A stretch of DNA of 36,538 bases, taken from contig JALKBU010000498.1 of NCBI GenBank assembly GCA_023091735.1, forward strand, positions 1 to 36,538, written 5' to 3'. Made by a program: the position numbers and the translations under genes. Below are positions 1-10,070 of this stretch, piece after piece. The DNA comes from Trichomonas tenax. Lineage: Eukaryota; Parabasalia; Trichomonadida; Trichomonadidae. Position 1 is the first letter of the stretch, and every line of letters begins with the position of its first letter. The notes under the pieces were generated by a model that had not been told where the DNA came from, made no database searches, and saw nothing but the letters and a program-made list of their open reading frames with translations.

Positions 1-590
1 ACGGCATAAACAAATGTTTTATCTGTGATAGTGCTTCCCATCAATTTGAGATATTCAAAACATTTTTCTGATCCATATTTACATGCTACATCAATCAATG
101 ATAATCCATTATGTTTTTGATGAACATTAAAGGTGTCTTTCTTTGCCTCAGATTGGAGATCTTCAAGTTTTTCCCATGCAATTGAGTGGAAAACAGTTCC
201 TTGTGGATAAATGTTAATGATATCAGATATACTTGCACTGCTATATGTTGCAAATTTGAAACCTAAACAATTGAGTACAATCTTGAGGTCTTCATTTCGA
301 GGTATATAATCAAAGTTCTGATGTTCATGAACCATTTTGAAAAAAATTGAAAGTTCAAAAATGAATTTTGGACGTATAAGTGAAGCACAATCTATGATAA
401 ACCCAATAAATGCAAGATTAGTGGTAGTTTCTTTCTGTTTATCACACATTTCGGAGAAGATTTGCTGAATTTGCTCCTTTTCCAGTTGATTTTGTGTTAG
501 AGACCGCATCACATCAATGGGGAATCTAAAGCACTCTGGGATTTCTACATCCCCGACTGTTTTGAACAGTAAGTCAGTGAAAGAAGTCAT
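1..590 (-). CDS. Ankyrin/DUF3447-type protein, 5' part (runs off the window)
   Basis: An uninterrupted minus-strand frame of 196 codons starts at the ATG whose complement is CAT at 588-590 and is still open at base 1. It begins MTSFTDLLFK. It has the pattern of the large trichomonad ankyrin family: a helical N-terminal domain, then segments like YPQGTVFHSIAWEKLEDL, and from about residue 155 an ankyrin-like unit (HNGLSLIDVACKYGSEKCFEYL) that resembles the DUF3447 repeat. Ankyrin repeats normally mediate protein contacts; the partner is unknown. The remaining repeats should lie left of the window. AAAAGTGAC, the reverse complement of the initiator-like TCACTTTT, lies 13 bases upstream of the ATG. 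Family assignment is from pattern only. Confidence 0.75.
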   Translation of the reverse strand, partial: MTSFTDLLFKTVGDVEIPECFRFPIDVMRSLTQNQLEKEQIQQIFSEMCDKQKETTTNLAFIGFIIDCASLIRPKFIFELSIFFKMVHEHQNFDYIPRNEDLKIVLNCLGFKFATYSSASISDIINIYPQGTVFHSIAWEKLEDLQSEAKKDTFNVHQKHNGLSLIDVACKYGSEKCFEYLKLMGSTITDKTFVYA

Positions 591-660
591 TGTTAAGAGA
601 CTTGTCACTTTTGCGCAATCTTTTGTTTTTGATATGCTTTAGATGATGGAGAAAACTCCA

Positions 661-735
661 ATTATAGGAAATACGATTATTTTCAATTCAAAATTAATCG
701 TTTTGGAAGTGAAAATAATCATATGATCCTATAAT
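661..735. repeat. Hairpin / foldback, about 25-base arms
   Basis: Left arm 661-685 (ATTATAGGAAATACGATTATTTTCA is too long to repeat in pairs; its ends are ATTATAGGA and GATTATTTTCA) pairs with right arm 710-735, with only small mismatches in the centre of the arm and a 24-base spacer. It lies about 70 bases upstream of the ankyrin gene. It could be a small non-autonomous transposon or a transcript hairpin. Confidence 0.7.
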
Positions 736-1336
736 AGCAGCTTTTCAACATTTTTTTCGGGGCTATTACGCCCGTAAATGTCCAAAACCTGCAAATATAG
801 ACAGATTATGTATTCTTGATGAACTTCACTGAGCTTCCAAAAACATCAAATACAGAGATTCCAGCAACGTTTGTTAAGGGTCCGCTCCGGCCAAATAAGG
901 ATCTATCGTTGCGATATATAAATTTATTTTTGCTTTAGAAGTAAACTCATGTTTAATACGCAAATATTTATCATAATCTCGCATTTTTTTTTTTTGGACA
1001 ATTTTGGAGATCATCTTGAAATGTGGTAAGCTAATACGGAGCGCAAAAGTGATCAATATATTTTAATAGTTTTGAGAGAAATATCGTGTAAAGATAATTT
1101 TTGTTACGTTTTTTCCCTAAAAACAATTTTAAAATTTGTTAAAATCGCTATTGTATTCATATCTAAACATATTTTGCTTTAAACTCACTTTCACAAATTT
1201 TCACCAGGGACGATAATTTCGGTTTTTAAATGCAGCCAAAGTTGTTTCCTAAGTTTTGTAGTGACAGAGCTTGTTTTCAGCAACTTTGTAGTGACAAGTT
1301 TTAAGGGGGTTTTCAAAACTTTCTGCAATTGAATGT

Positions 1337-1382
1337 GCATCTGTTTTATTGTGACACCTCTGCAAGCTCATGCAGCGGGGTT
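1337..1382 (+). repeat. Short dispersed repeat, copy 1
   Basis: GCATCTGTTTTATTGT followed by CTCTGCAAGCTCATGCAG recurs in direct orientation at 9790-9844, where a roughly 9-base insertion separates the two halves. Both copies lie in spacers upstream of plus-strand genes. Confidence 0.8.
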
Positions 1383-1478
1383 CGCAATTAAGGCCAACAT
1401 TTTTGAAAAAAAAATATAAAACATTCGAATATTACAGAAGATGTATTTGAAAAAGTGATTCTACAGTGAAATACTAAC

Positions 1479-2411
1479 ATGGTCAATATTGATAACATTG
1501 TTTTGCCATGTAAACAAAATACAATGTCAAAGAATTTAATGCGCACGCACTTCTTCATTCCCACCAAGAAGGAGTCCGAGCAGACACAAATTACATTCCA
1601 GCCGTCCCTCGACACCAACAAGGAGATGACCTTGGATGAGTTTGTCGTGCATAAAACAACGGAAACGATGCTTATGCAAAATTTTCAGTCGAAAGCGCCA
1701 TATGAGAAAGTCATAATGCAAAATTCACGTTCATATCTCATCCTTAGCCTCTCAAACTTCCGCGACGACCGTTTTGACACGTTAACAATTCCAACTTCGT
1801 GTTATGAAGATATAAAACCATCTTTGTTTTATGAATTCTACGAGGATGGCGTTGTAATCGAGACACTAAACGGTCCTATTGGTAAATATAAATATAGTCA
1901 TGATATATTCCCGTTATTAGAATCTGTTGAAACTGGAATAATTACACCATTGTTGTACGCTCTACTTAACGAAAACAGGTTTTCCGGTTATTATGAAGGA
2001 AAATTCATGGCGCAAATTACAGATTTTCGATTTGAGCAACAAAGAAAATGTTTTGTTCTTATGAAGATCGACGAAAAAATATACCAGTACTACATAGACA
2101 CGAAATATAATCATATTTCAGAAAATCAGAAGTTCCAAGCAGAACAAAAATCTTTATTAATTAAGAATCCAGTTATTTGTATAGACCCAAGTCCTGATGT
2201 TGCGAGAATTTCGTCTATGCTCGATTACAACAAAAAAATGTGGGAAAATTCAAGAATTAGAACAGAGCGCGAATTTAAGTCTATACAGAAGCCACCTACG
2301 CCACAGAAACCTGTTGTACAATTCAATCGCGAAAATATGACTGAGAAAATACCAGCTCTTCAACATATATCCGCAATTATCGCGAATTGTCGAATTCAAG
2401 GCGACAAATGA
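1479..2411 (+). CDS. Spt20-like protein (possible SAGA subunit)
   Basis: A 310-residue frame starting at an ATG; a second in-frame Met at codon 16 (base 1524) could be the true start. Residues 171-184 (YYEGKFMAQITDFR) match the Spt20 signature, in which a Tyr-(Asp/Glu)-Gly precedes a hydrophobic strand ending Asp-(Tyr/Phe)-Arg. Before it, SYLILSLSNF (85-94) and LLYALLNEN occupy the places of the Spt20 strand and the helix leading to the motif. Spt20 holds the SAGA transcription coactivator together in other eukaryotes; here that role is inference. The C-terminal third is polar, with a PPTPQKP stretch. AAAAGTGA lies 20 bases upstream of the ATG. The gene converges on the membrane-protein gene at 2661. 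The match is short and could be coincidental. Confidence 0.55.
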   Translation: MVNIDNIVLPCKQNTMSKNLMRTHFFIPTKKESEQTQITFQPSLDTNKEMTLDEFVVHKTTETMLMQNFQSKAPYEKVIMQNSRSYLILSLSNFRDDRFDTLTIPTSCYEDIKPSLFYEFYEDGVVIETLNGPIGKYKYSHDIFPLLESVETGIITPLLYALLNENRFSGYYEGKFMAQITDFRFEQQRKCFVLMKIDEKIYQYYIDTKYNHISENQKFQAEQKSLLIKNPVICIDPSPDVARISSMLDYNKKMWENSRIRTEREFKSIQKPPTPQKPVVQFNRENMTEKIPALQHISAIIANCRIQGDK

Positions 2412-2660
2412 GCGTGGTTATTTCTTTATATTGATTTTTGTTTCATTATAAATGTGTTTTTTAGAGTCAACGATAAAATTATTTTGATATAGCAAACCAT
2501 AACAACGAAAATAGACTAAATATAATCGAAATAAACTAATATCAAATGATTTTTATGGTTTTTGGTTAATAAAAAAAATTGAATAAGTTTACAGTTAATA
2601 TCAAACATTGGGAGAGATAGAATATATTATAGTTTCATATAAAACAATATAATAGCAAAA

Positions 2661-3500
2661 TTATTCATTTGGATTTTTCATAAGGATTCTAAATGCGACT
2701 GGAATAGCAAATCCAATGATTGCTACGATAATGGAAATCCACCTTGAATGATTTGTTGCCATATATGAATTATGAATTGCAGTTGATCCGAAGTAGAAGA
2801 AACAACCTAAAAGCATTGCTGATGAAACAGCGAAGAATATATCGGTAGCTCTACATGTCATTATTGGCATGAGAGATCCAAAAACTCCAACGCAAACTGT
2901 ATTTAAGACCATAACAAGCAAATACCAAACTGTTGCCATACGTGTTTCACGTAAGTAAATGCTGATGCAAAGGAGTTGTAAGAATCTCACTGGAATGATA
3001 AATGGCAATCTTCCATGTAAATAACTTGCTTCGGCGATTTGTGCGACGTTTTCTCCGAAAGAAATACATTCAAGTGTTGAAACGATGAATAATAGAATCG
3101 AAACGAAGTTGTCCCAGAAATTAAATTTAACATTTTCTTCATCTGTTGGTATTTTATCGTCACTAGTAAGAATTGGAGCGCTGTTGACCATATCGCATTT
3201 TACCAAGAGAGTGTCGTCCAATAAAGCGAGAGAATCGTGAATAAATGTGTAAAATGTTAAAGTCATGAACGATATCAACGAAATTAACAACGAATATGGA
3301 TAATTTTGGGTACCGACAGCCTGTGAGTCAATAGACATGAATGTTATTGCGATAGAAATCATCGAAGACCCGAAAAACATCTCAGCGAGGTCCTTTGAGT
3401 CCTCGAAATTGAGGAAGAAGGATATGATGTACGCAATGCATGTTAATGCTGCAGTTATGCATGAATATATGATTTTCCAGCATTGCAAAGATAATTTCAT
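2661..3500 (-). CDS. Multi-pass membrane protein, eight predicted spans, function unknown
   Basis: A 279-residue protein starting MKLSLQCWK. Hydrophobic segments of span length are visible at about residues 7-30, 41-57, 67-88, 128-149, 161-181, 186-212, 217-237 and 251-272. The longest polar loop (about 90-127) is acidic and contains TSDDKIPTDEEN. There is no recognisable catalytic or transporter motif and no cleavable signal peptide. The layout is that of an integral membrane protein of the plasma membrane or endomembranes. The upstream strand has AACGGTTA (complement of 3516-3523), which fits the published degenerate T. vaginalis M3 core-promoter consensus, but no clear initiator. I do not recognise the family. 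Confidence 0.8.
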   Translation of the reverse strand: MKLSLQCWKIIYSCITAALTCIAYIISFFLNFEDSKDLAEMFFGSSMISIAITFMSIDSQAVGTQNYPYSLLISLISFMTLTFYTFIHDSLALLDDTLLVKCDMVNSAPILTSDDKIPTDEENVKFNFWDNFVSILLFIVSTLECISFGENVAQIAEASYLHGRLPFIIPVRFLQLLCISIYLRETRMATVWYLLVMVLNTVCVGVFGSLMPIMTCRATDIFFAVSSAMLLGCFFYFGSTAIHNSYMATNHSRWISIIVAIIGFAIPVAFRILMKNPNE

Positions 3501-4486
3501 TTGTTTTTTATGTCATAACCGTTTTTTGTCCATCTTTTGATTTTTTTTTCGATAACTGAAACTCTCTTTAATCATCTTTGAAGTGTTTTATGAATATCTG
3601 TCATTAAAATATCGCTTGGAAATGAAGGTTATTCGATTGATTTTCAAAATTGTCATATTTTTTTCGATACTTCTTGAATTGATTTTCTTCTTTATGATGA
3701 ACATAATTTTCTTTAAAATGTCGCTTGTTCATAAGTTTTTGTTCGAAATCAAATCAAAAATCAACAATTTCATTCGAGGTTTTTGAGATCTTACTAAAAC
3801 AAGTAAAGCTACATATTTATCCTGCTATCCATCATAATAGGATATTATGAAGTTGAATTCAATAAATACCGAACAAATGATATGATTATATGATAATTTA
3901 TAGGTCATAATTTATATAATATTGTATGTTAAATCATTTAGTATAATTTGTACAGCCAAACACGCTTTGTTCATCATAATTGTATTCGAAATTTTGCAAT
4001 CATAGTTATTTTATACCATTTATTGATTATATTATGCAAATGAAGTATTTTCAAGGAATCTCAATCTTTGATTATCACTATGTTCACTTGATTTGCATAC
4101 CAAAGATGTCTGTCTTTTATTATTACTGTATAGCTACTGCAACTCATAGGAAACCAGAGTATATCGATTTTTGTATATGAGGAACTGTGATAAGATCAAT
4201 GTTTGAGTCAAATTCACCGATTTATTTTTCAAACTCAATCTTTTCGAATAATTTTGATGAATTTATCATTTGTAATAGTATTGGTGATATAATTTAATAT
4301 TGCTGGTTTCAAAAAAATATTATTGTAAAATTTTATTTTGCTATGCTTAGCAAATGATTTTAGATATGATTTGAACATATAAAATCAAAATAAAATTGAG
4401 TTGAAAATAATCGACAATTAGTTCCCCGAGGAACCAAATTTTGAGAAAAGAAGATTATTACCTCAACACTTCATTTTTATCACAGA
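3501..4486. other. Divergent intergenic spacer
   Basis: Very AT-rich spacer holding the promoters of the genes at 3500 (minus) and 4487 (plus). It has a perfect 8-base-arm hairpin TCATAATA/TATTATGA at 3832-3850. No supported gene is seen; the short open frames do not start at ATG or have no protein-like composition. Confidence 0.5.
4469..4486 (+). promoter_or_regulatory. Initiator (Inr)-like element of the 4487 gene
   Basis: TCATTTTT at 4471 matches the trichomonad initiator consensus TCA(+1)(C/T)(T/A), giving a 5' leader of about 14 bases, within the short range usual for T. vaginalis. A second candidate, TCACAG, lies directly before the ATG. Confidence 0.65.
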
Positions 4487-4750
4487 ATGCCAGAAGGAGA
4501 GTGCGCTATTGCTAACCAAGAAGCCGAAACTATGATGCCAGCCCCAGAGGATGACCAGCCAAAGTGCAACACAGAGAATCCTTTGCCAACAGACGAAGAA
4601 ATCAAAGAAGAAGCTCCAGCACAGGAGGAGCAGCCAGCACCTGCTGAAGAGCCACAGCCTCAGGTTGAAGAGGAACAGCCTCATGCTGAAGAACAAGCTG
4701 CTCCTACTGAAGAAGTCAAGGAAGAGGCTAATGAAGCACCAGCTGAATAA
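4487..4750 (+). CDS. Small acidic Glu/Pro/Ala-rich protein
   Basis: An 87-residue protein starting MPEGECAIAN. By count it has 25 Glu and 14 Pro, with imperfect EEQPAPAEE / EEEQPHAEE repeats from residue 45 on; it should be strongly acidic and intrinsically disordered. It has no signal peptide or membrane span. It is more likely real than chance because the ATG has a good initiator at the right distance, the stop TAA is followed by A (giving the TAAA that acts as the trichomonad polyadenylation signal), and the coding strand uses GAA/GAG and CCA heavily. Only two Cys occur. Function unknown; a chaperone-like or charged linker role would be a guess. It converges on the TKL kinase gene, 129 bases away. 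Confidence 0.7.
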   Translation: MPEGECAIANQEAETMMPAPEDDQPKCNTENPLPTDEEIKEEAPAQEEQPAPAEEPQPQVEEEQPHAEEQAAPTEEVKEEANEAPAE

Positions 4751-4879
4751 ACATTACTGATCGTGATTACTGAACAATCATCATTTATGATTAAACTACC
4801 ATTTTATTGAATATGAATATTATTTTGCAATAATCTACAACAAAATGTGGAAATAATAGGATAAAACATATATTTTTAA

Positions 4880-7204
4880 TCAAACAAAAGCATTCTGGAG
4901 TGATATCTTGAGATCTCCATCGAATTCGCAGTTATTGAAAATCGATTTAACTTTTTCTTTGAGAGAATCGTGCAAATATGCGCTCAATAGTATCTTTGCG
5001 TGGACTTCGTCATTTCCTTCGACTTTATCAAGTATGAATTCAGCATTTTTGATATTCTTGCATAATGCGACAGCAGCAAGTCCAAATCTCTTATCTTGGA
5101 TGTTATTCCAGACATATGTTAATAAACTATTGGTAACTCTTATTAATTTCATTCCCATTACAATTAAAGCTGTTGCTAATGTCGAAATATCAGAGTTTGA
5201 TTCTGCCAACTTTGACAAAGCTTGTAATGATATTCTCTGTGGATCATTGATAGCAATCAAGCATTTGATAGCTGCAGACACTAAGAATGATGAATTTGAG
5301 CTCATGCATTGAACGCATTTGTCTCCAATGACGACTTTTAGTTGAGAATCAACTTTCTTTTGTGAAGAAACTTCCAAACAAAGAGCGATTTCTTCTTCAT
5401 TGATTGCATATAAAGCAGCAAGATCTGCACAGTTATTCTTGCATGCAGCAGTTACTATGTTCCTATCTGTCTCTGGATCACCTGTTGGAACTTCTTGAAC
5501 AGCCAATGACATTGTTTCTACATCAATTGTATTAGGTGGAAAATCTTTGAGTATTTCGGCGACTTTTGCTGTTTTAGATGTCTTTAAGAATGATCTGATC
5601 AATAGCTTCGCGAAATCTGGAATCTTGCTTTCCTTGAACCTGCAAGTTTCGATGTGGTGCCAACAGATATCAACGCAAGCATGTGGTAATCTTGGAAGTT
5701 TAAGAACTTCCTCGAGAACTTCCTTTGGTCCTGTTTCATCAATCTTTGCGAATTTGTCGTTGATTTCGGAGATTGTGAATTCATCTCTTGTCTGCGATTC
5801 AAGGATATGCTGCTGAACAATTTCTGGATCTGCACCATCGAACATTAACTTTTCTTCTACGAATTTTCTTACGATCTCATCGAATGTTGGTCTAACATCT
5901 GGATTTCTGTCCCAGCAGCTCATTATCAAGTCCTTCATCTTCGGATTGAGTCCGTCCGGCATTGGTGGTCTGAGATCTTCGTAAACAACCTTAGTAATGA
6001 TCTGAGCAGCATCCAAACCTAAGTAAGGAACTTCTCCAGTGAATATTTCCCAAAGGACAACACCATAAGCATAAACATCAACTTTCGATGTATAATGAGA
6101 TCCTCTCATTAATACTTCAGGAGCCATCCAGTGCGGTGTTCCTACAGTTGTTGTCATTCTTGTTGTTGCCTCGGCAAATCTTGAGAAACCAAAGTCGCAA
6201 ATCTTCACTCTTTTGTTGCTGTCAAGAAGAACATTTAATGCTTTGAGATCTCTGTGTATAATCTTTCTCGCATGAAGATATCTCATGCCTCTGGCGACAT
6301 CTATCGCTGCAATCACTCTTTCTGTCATAGAATAGTAGTCTGGCTTGTGAACAGCATGAAAAAGAGAGCCTCCACTCATCCATTCAGTGATGATGCAAAA
6401 CGGAGGTTTGTCTGTTGTTCCAATGAGTCTGAGCAGTGATGGATGCTGTGCTGTCGCTAAAACAGCAACTTCGCGTTGATATGCTTGGAAAAGAGAAGAA
6501 TTCAAAAACTTGAATTGGAACTTCTTGATTGCAACAACTTCATTTGTTTTCTTGTAGATTCCTTTATAGACTCTTGCTGAAACACCGTAACCGATTTGCT
6601 CTAATTCCTCGAAATCATCGTAATTCACAATCCAAGATTGATAAAGAACAGGAATTGGAGAAATTGATAATGGTATTACTTGTCCCTCCTGATACTTTTG
6701 GAGAATTTCACTGATTAAATTAAGTAAATTCGTTACTTTCTCGGAGATTTTATCGGTAACTTTTATATTTCGAAGATATTGTGTGAATGATGCTGCAATT
6801 GCACGTAAATCCAAGATGTTGTACTGATTCCATGTGAAATCCTCAATATTGATGATTTTATAAAATTGTTCGCCATATTTTTTCATGTTGGAGGCAAATT
6901 GTTTAATATTCAGCTGCAGCTGCTCCAAAACAAACTGAGGATTGTTGTTTAATGTAGAATAAGTCCAAGTTTGAATCAAATTTTGGTTCAATATTTTGTT
7001 TATCTCTGAAAAGAATATCAAAATCTCATCTATGGCTTCATCTGTATCGCGTGGTATTAATGATTTCGCATCAGATTGATATAAATTTAGGAAATTTCTG
7101 ATAATTGTTAATGTGAACTCAAATTTCTTTCTGTGAACAGCTGTTTGGTCCGCCAGTGCAACCATCGTCTGAAAGTTGTTGCGAAGAACGTCTTTGCTGT
7201 TCAT
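4880..7204 (-). CDS. TKL-family protein kinase with helical flanking domains
   Basis: A 774-residue protein. The kinase domain spans about residues 198-450: glycine loop around GYGVSARV (205-212), ATP-anchoring Lys227 in VAIKKF, helix-C Glu245, catalytic HRDLKALN (317-324, Asp319), DFG (337-339) and APE (361-363), all intact, so an active Ser/Thr kinase is expected. GTPHWMAPEV and WDRNPDVRP are typical of the TKL group. Residues 1-195 are helical with no named domain; 450-774 are also helical and could be an ARM/HEAT-like fold. Trichomonads carry a large set of such cytosolic TKL kinases; substrates are unknown. The ATG at 7204 has TCACTTTTTGG about 36 bases upstream. The next gene upstream is over 3 kb away. 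Confidence 0.93.
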   Translation of the reverse strand: MNSKDVLRNNFQTMVALADQTAVHRKKFEFTLTIIRNFLNLYQSDAKSLIPRDTDEAIDEILIFFSEINKILNQNLIQTWTYSTLNNNPQFVLEQLQLNIKQFASNMKKYGEQFYKIINIEDFTWNQYNILDLRAIAASFTQYLRNIKVTDKISEKVTNLLNLISEILQKYQEGQVIPLSISPIPVLYQSWIVNYDDFEELEQIGYGVSARVYKGIYKKTNEVVAIKKFQFKFLNSSLFQAYQREVAVLATAQHPSLLRLIGTTDKPPFCIITEWMSGGSLFHAVHKPDYYSMTERVIAAIDVARGMRYLHARKIIHRDLKALNVLLDSNKRVKICDFGFSRFAEATTRMTTTVGTPHWMAPEVLMRGSHYTSKVDVYAYGVVLWEIFTGEVPYLGLDAAQIITKVVYEDLRPPMPDGLNPKMKDLIMSCWDRNPDVRPTFDEIVRKFVEEKLMFDGADPEIVQQHILESQTRDEFTISEINDKFAKIDETGPKEVLEEVLKLPRLPHACVDICWHHIETCRFKESKIPDFAKLLIRSFLKTSKTAKVAEILKDFPPNTIDVETMSLAVQEVPTGDPETDRNIVTAACKNNCADLAALYAINEEEIALCLEVSSQKKVDSQLKVVIGDKCVQCMSSNSSFLVSAAIKCLIAINDPQRISLQALSKLAESNSDISTLATALIVMGMKLIRVTNSLLTYVWNNIQDKRFGLAAVALCKNIKNAEFILDKVEGNDEVHAKILLSAYLHDSLKEKVKSIFNNCEFDGDLKISLQNAFV

Positions 7205-7231
7205 TTAAAAGAAATTGTTTTCCTACCGGTA

Positions 7232-7244
7232 CCAAAAAGTGACG
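7232..7244 (-). promoter_or_regulatory. Initiator-like element of the TKL kinase
   Basis: On the minus strand GTCACTTTTTGG reads toward the gene, with the putative +1 A at 7240, about 36 bases before the ATG. A second related core, GCACTTTTCG, lies some 20 bases further upstream. Confidence 0.5.
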
Positions 7245-9228
7245 CTTACATCGAAAAGTGCCAAATTGCCTTTTATTACATATACCGTATGTGATTTGAA
7301 CGGTCAGAAGTGAATTTGACGGAATCCTCTCAATTTTAGTTTACAAAATAATAGTACCGCTAGGATCGCAGCATTTCGGTAATACTATTAATGGTACTTT
7401 AAAGCCTTAACAAATTTTTGACATTTGGCAAATTTAGAGGAGGCCATATAGTTACAATGTCTCTTTGCGTGTATTCGATATAATATCAATTCAAAAACAT
7501 ATACATGTTAACAGTAAGCGCAATTTAAATAAAAACGTATTTTTTTCAAAATATTCGCTATATATAAAATATAAGATCTCTTATGTATGTAAATTCAAAT
7601 AAACATCAAATGGAGGTGATTTAGTTTTCGAAATTGTCAGGGTTGGAAAACTAATTCTTAATTAAACTACGAAAAATGAATTCTGGATATATTGGGGATT
7701 CTATAGAACCAATAAAATCGGAGAATGTGATTTTTTCATGAGTGTCAAAAAAATGTTTAAACTTGCGATTAAATACTTAAAATTATTTGAGACTGTATGT
7801 TTGGTATTATAGTCTGGCTGATAATGTTTCTAACATGTTTTATAAGAGAAACATTATGTTCAACTCCCATATTCTGTATTTTTTCCTTTTTTATTCACAA
7901 AATTTTCGATGAACCTTATATATTTGGACAAATGTTTTGCTAACAAAGTCCTCCATATTTATCATTCCGGACCAAAGAGTTTGCTACCCCCAAAACCTTG
8001 TCAATATTAACGAAGCAATCTATTAGCTTGGAATATATATTATTCGTTTAGATATATGCCTTAGATATATTGGTTTATTTTTCATTTCGAAATTTCTCAT
8101 TGATTTTCGAGAAATCATGTGATTCTACTTATGATTTATTCAAGCGTGTTACACAGTAAATCATTGTTTTGAAAGATAATATTGGATTTAAAAGAAAACA
8201 CAAAATAATTTTATTATTTTCATTAAAATGAATGAAATTTAGATTATTTTTCTTCTTTTACACTGTATCTAGCATAAAATTTTCCTTTCTATGGTCATTT
8301 TGTATATTCTAGTGCTTTCAATCTTAAGGTCATCGATCTGTTTTTATGATACAATTAAAGACACTATATCTCTACTACAGCACAGCAAAGTATAATCATA
8401 CCAGTATATATATAGTATATCTAGTTAAGCATATATGTCCTATTAGATGTTACTGCAATTCTATAGAGTTATATTCATATTATTTACTCCGAGTGCGCGT
8501 TATCCGTGAAAAGCTTTTCACTTAGACCTGCAAGTGTATGTCAAATAGATCCGTATCCTTTAGGGGAATTTTCATAAATGCAAAAGTATCAGTTGTCAAT
8601 AGAGGTGGCGAAATTCTAATCTGTCGATTTCACTCTAAATGATGTAGAACAGTTCCGGCGATCTCACTCGAAATCATCAAGAAAATGTCCATAAATCTCA
8701 GTTCGATTTTCATCTGAATACAACATTCTCTATCATACATATTTTTTTTATAATATTCCTTATTTATTGTATATTCTATAAAAGGGGAAAAACTCTTTTT
8801 TCACAAAACACTTTGGCTTGATACTTTAAATATAGCTTCTATAGACATATAGGAACAATATATCTATGGAGTGCAAGGCAATCCAATTTTGCAATTTCGA
8901 GATATGATGCGATGAAATCTCTCGAATTTTGATAACCTTATTTTAACGGACAGTTTTCGCAGCAGGTGAACATTGAACAATGCATGTTGGTTTGTTGCAA
9001 TGAGCAATACAACTACACATTAAAGTTATTGAATTTGATGGGACTTGGATTTGCAGCTGTAATAATGTAAAATTTTAGAATCTTAGATTTGGCAATGAAA
9101 AAAAAATTATGCGCTGAGACACCATCTTTCCTCAGCGCTGCATAGTAGCGCATACATTTATGCTGGAAATCGTATATTTTTGAACGATTTGAAATGCAAT
9201 CAATGATTTGATAGATATATAGACTGTG

Positions 9229-9354
9229 CCACTTACACCACTGGATAGACAACTATCAATAAGTTCATGAAAGTACTTTCAAATCGAAAAAATATTGATC
9301 AGATAAAAAGTTATGAAGGTCGCGGGACTACACCGCAGAAGGAAAAATTTTCCC
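9229..9354 (-). repeat. 126-base repeat, copy A (inverted partner at 36413-36538)
   Basis: From CCACTTACACCACTGG to GGAAAAATTTTCCC the sequence matches the reverse complement of the last 126 bases of the window with only about five differences. On the right (after TTTTCCC) similarity stops sharply, suggesting a true element end reading GGGAAAATTTTTCCTTC. The left limit cannot be judged because copy B is cut by the window edge. Confidence 0.9.
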
Positions 9355-9789
9355 GAAAAGGAGGGGAACTTTTTTCCCATTTTTCCCAATGAAAAAAAAG
9401 TTAGGCAGACAAGGTCACGGAGCTGCACGAATTACATTAACTAGTTCATATCAAGCTCACTGTAGTTGTCAAATAAATTACCTTAAAATAACAAAACTTA
9501 CATTGCTTTTATATTCTTTTATATCTGAAATCTAAAAACATTTTTTACTAATTCAGTTTTATGCTTTTGGAAATTGAACGAAATATATTTCATTCAAAAT
9601 ACCAACAATATAATGGGAATAATTTCTCTTAGCGGTTGAAGATGGATTTACTCCACTCCATCATGCTGCATTATATATCTTATTTTGTTTTTCAGTTATT
9701 TGTATACCATCCTTTCTTGTATTCATATTGATTTGCCTTTGCATTTTCAAAAAAAAAAATATATCTGTTGTGGCTGTATTGTACTCTAT

Positions 9790-9844
9790 GCATCTGTTTT
9801 ATTGTCATATGAGTGATACATCTGCAAGCTCATGCAGTGGAGTT
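9790..9844 (+). repeat. Short dispersed repeat, copy 2
   Basis: Direct copy of 1337-1382: GCATCTGTTTTATTGT, then an insertion containing CATATGAGT, then TCTGCAAGCTCATGCAG. It lies about 0.5 kb upstream of the CK1 gene. Confidence 0.8.
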
Positions 9845-9944
9845 AAATGAATTTAGGTAATCTTGGTCATATCGATCTTTCTGCCATGTAAATTATCAGA
9901 TAATTTTACATGTCATATTTCCAAAAGTAATCCCCTGTGAATTT

Positions 9945-10070
9945 ATTCATACCCCTAGATTTGGTCCTGATTCACCAAAGTGAACTCTCGCATCTAGAGC
10001 CTAATGACTTCATCGGGAGAGTGTTGTCAAGGCAGTGGACAGGTGACATAAATCCAGGGAGAAACCATTC
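9945..10070. other. GC-rich island, candidate structured RNA
   Basis: By my count 52 of the 110 bases from 9961 to 10070 are G or C (47%) inside a spacer near 30%. Both strands have stops in most frames. The plus strand can fold as nested short stems: CCTG 9966-9969 with CAGG 10055-10058, CACC 9973-9976 with GGTG 10042-10045, ACTCTC 9984-9989 with GAGAGT 10017-10022, and TGTC 10025-10028 with GACA 10038-10041, i.e. a three-way junction. I do not recognise a known RNA family (no tRNA, snRNA, SRP or RNase P signature). A decayed repeat or foreign fragment is the alternative. Confidence 0.35.

Larger units (their letters stand above)
591..1478. other. Divergent intergenic spacer
   Basis: AT-rich spacer between two divergent genes, so it should hold both promoters. 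It contains a foldback (661-735), a short dispersed repeat (1337-1382) and two copies of TTTGTAGTGACA near 1254-1295. No convincing coding frame is seen. Confidence 0.6.

Noticed and set aside
9013..9252. 79-codon minus frame overlapping repeat copy A
   Set aside because: It begins with TTG directly after a stop, has no family features, and runs of this length are expected by chance in this composition.
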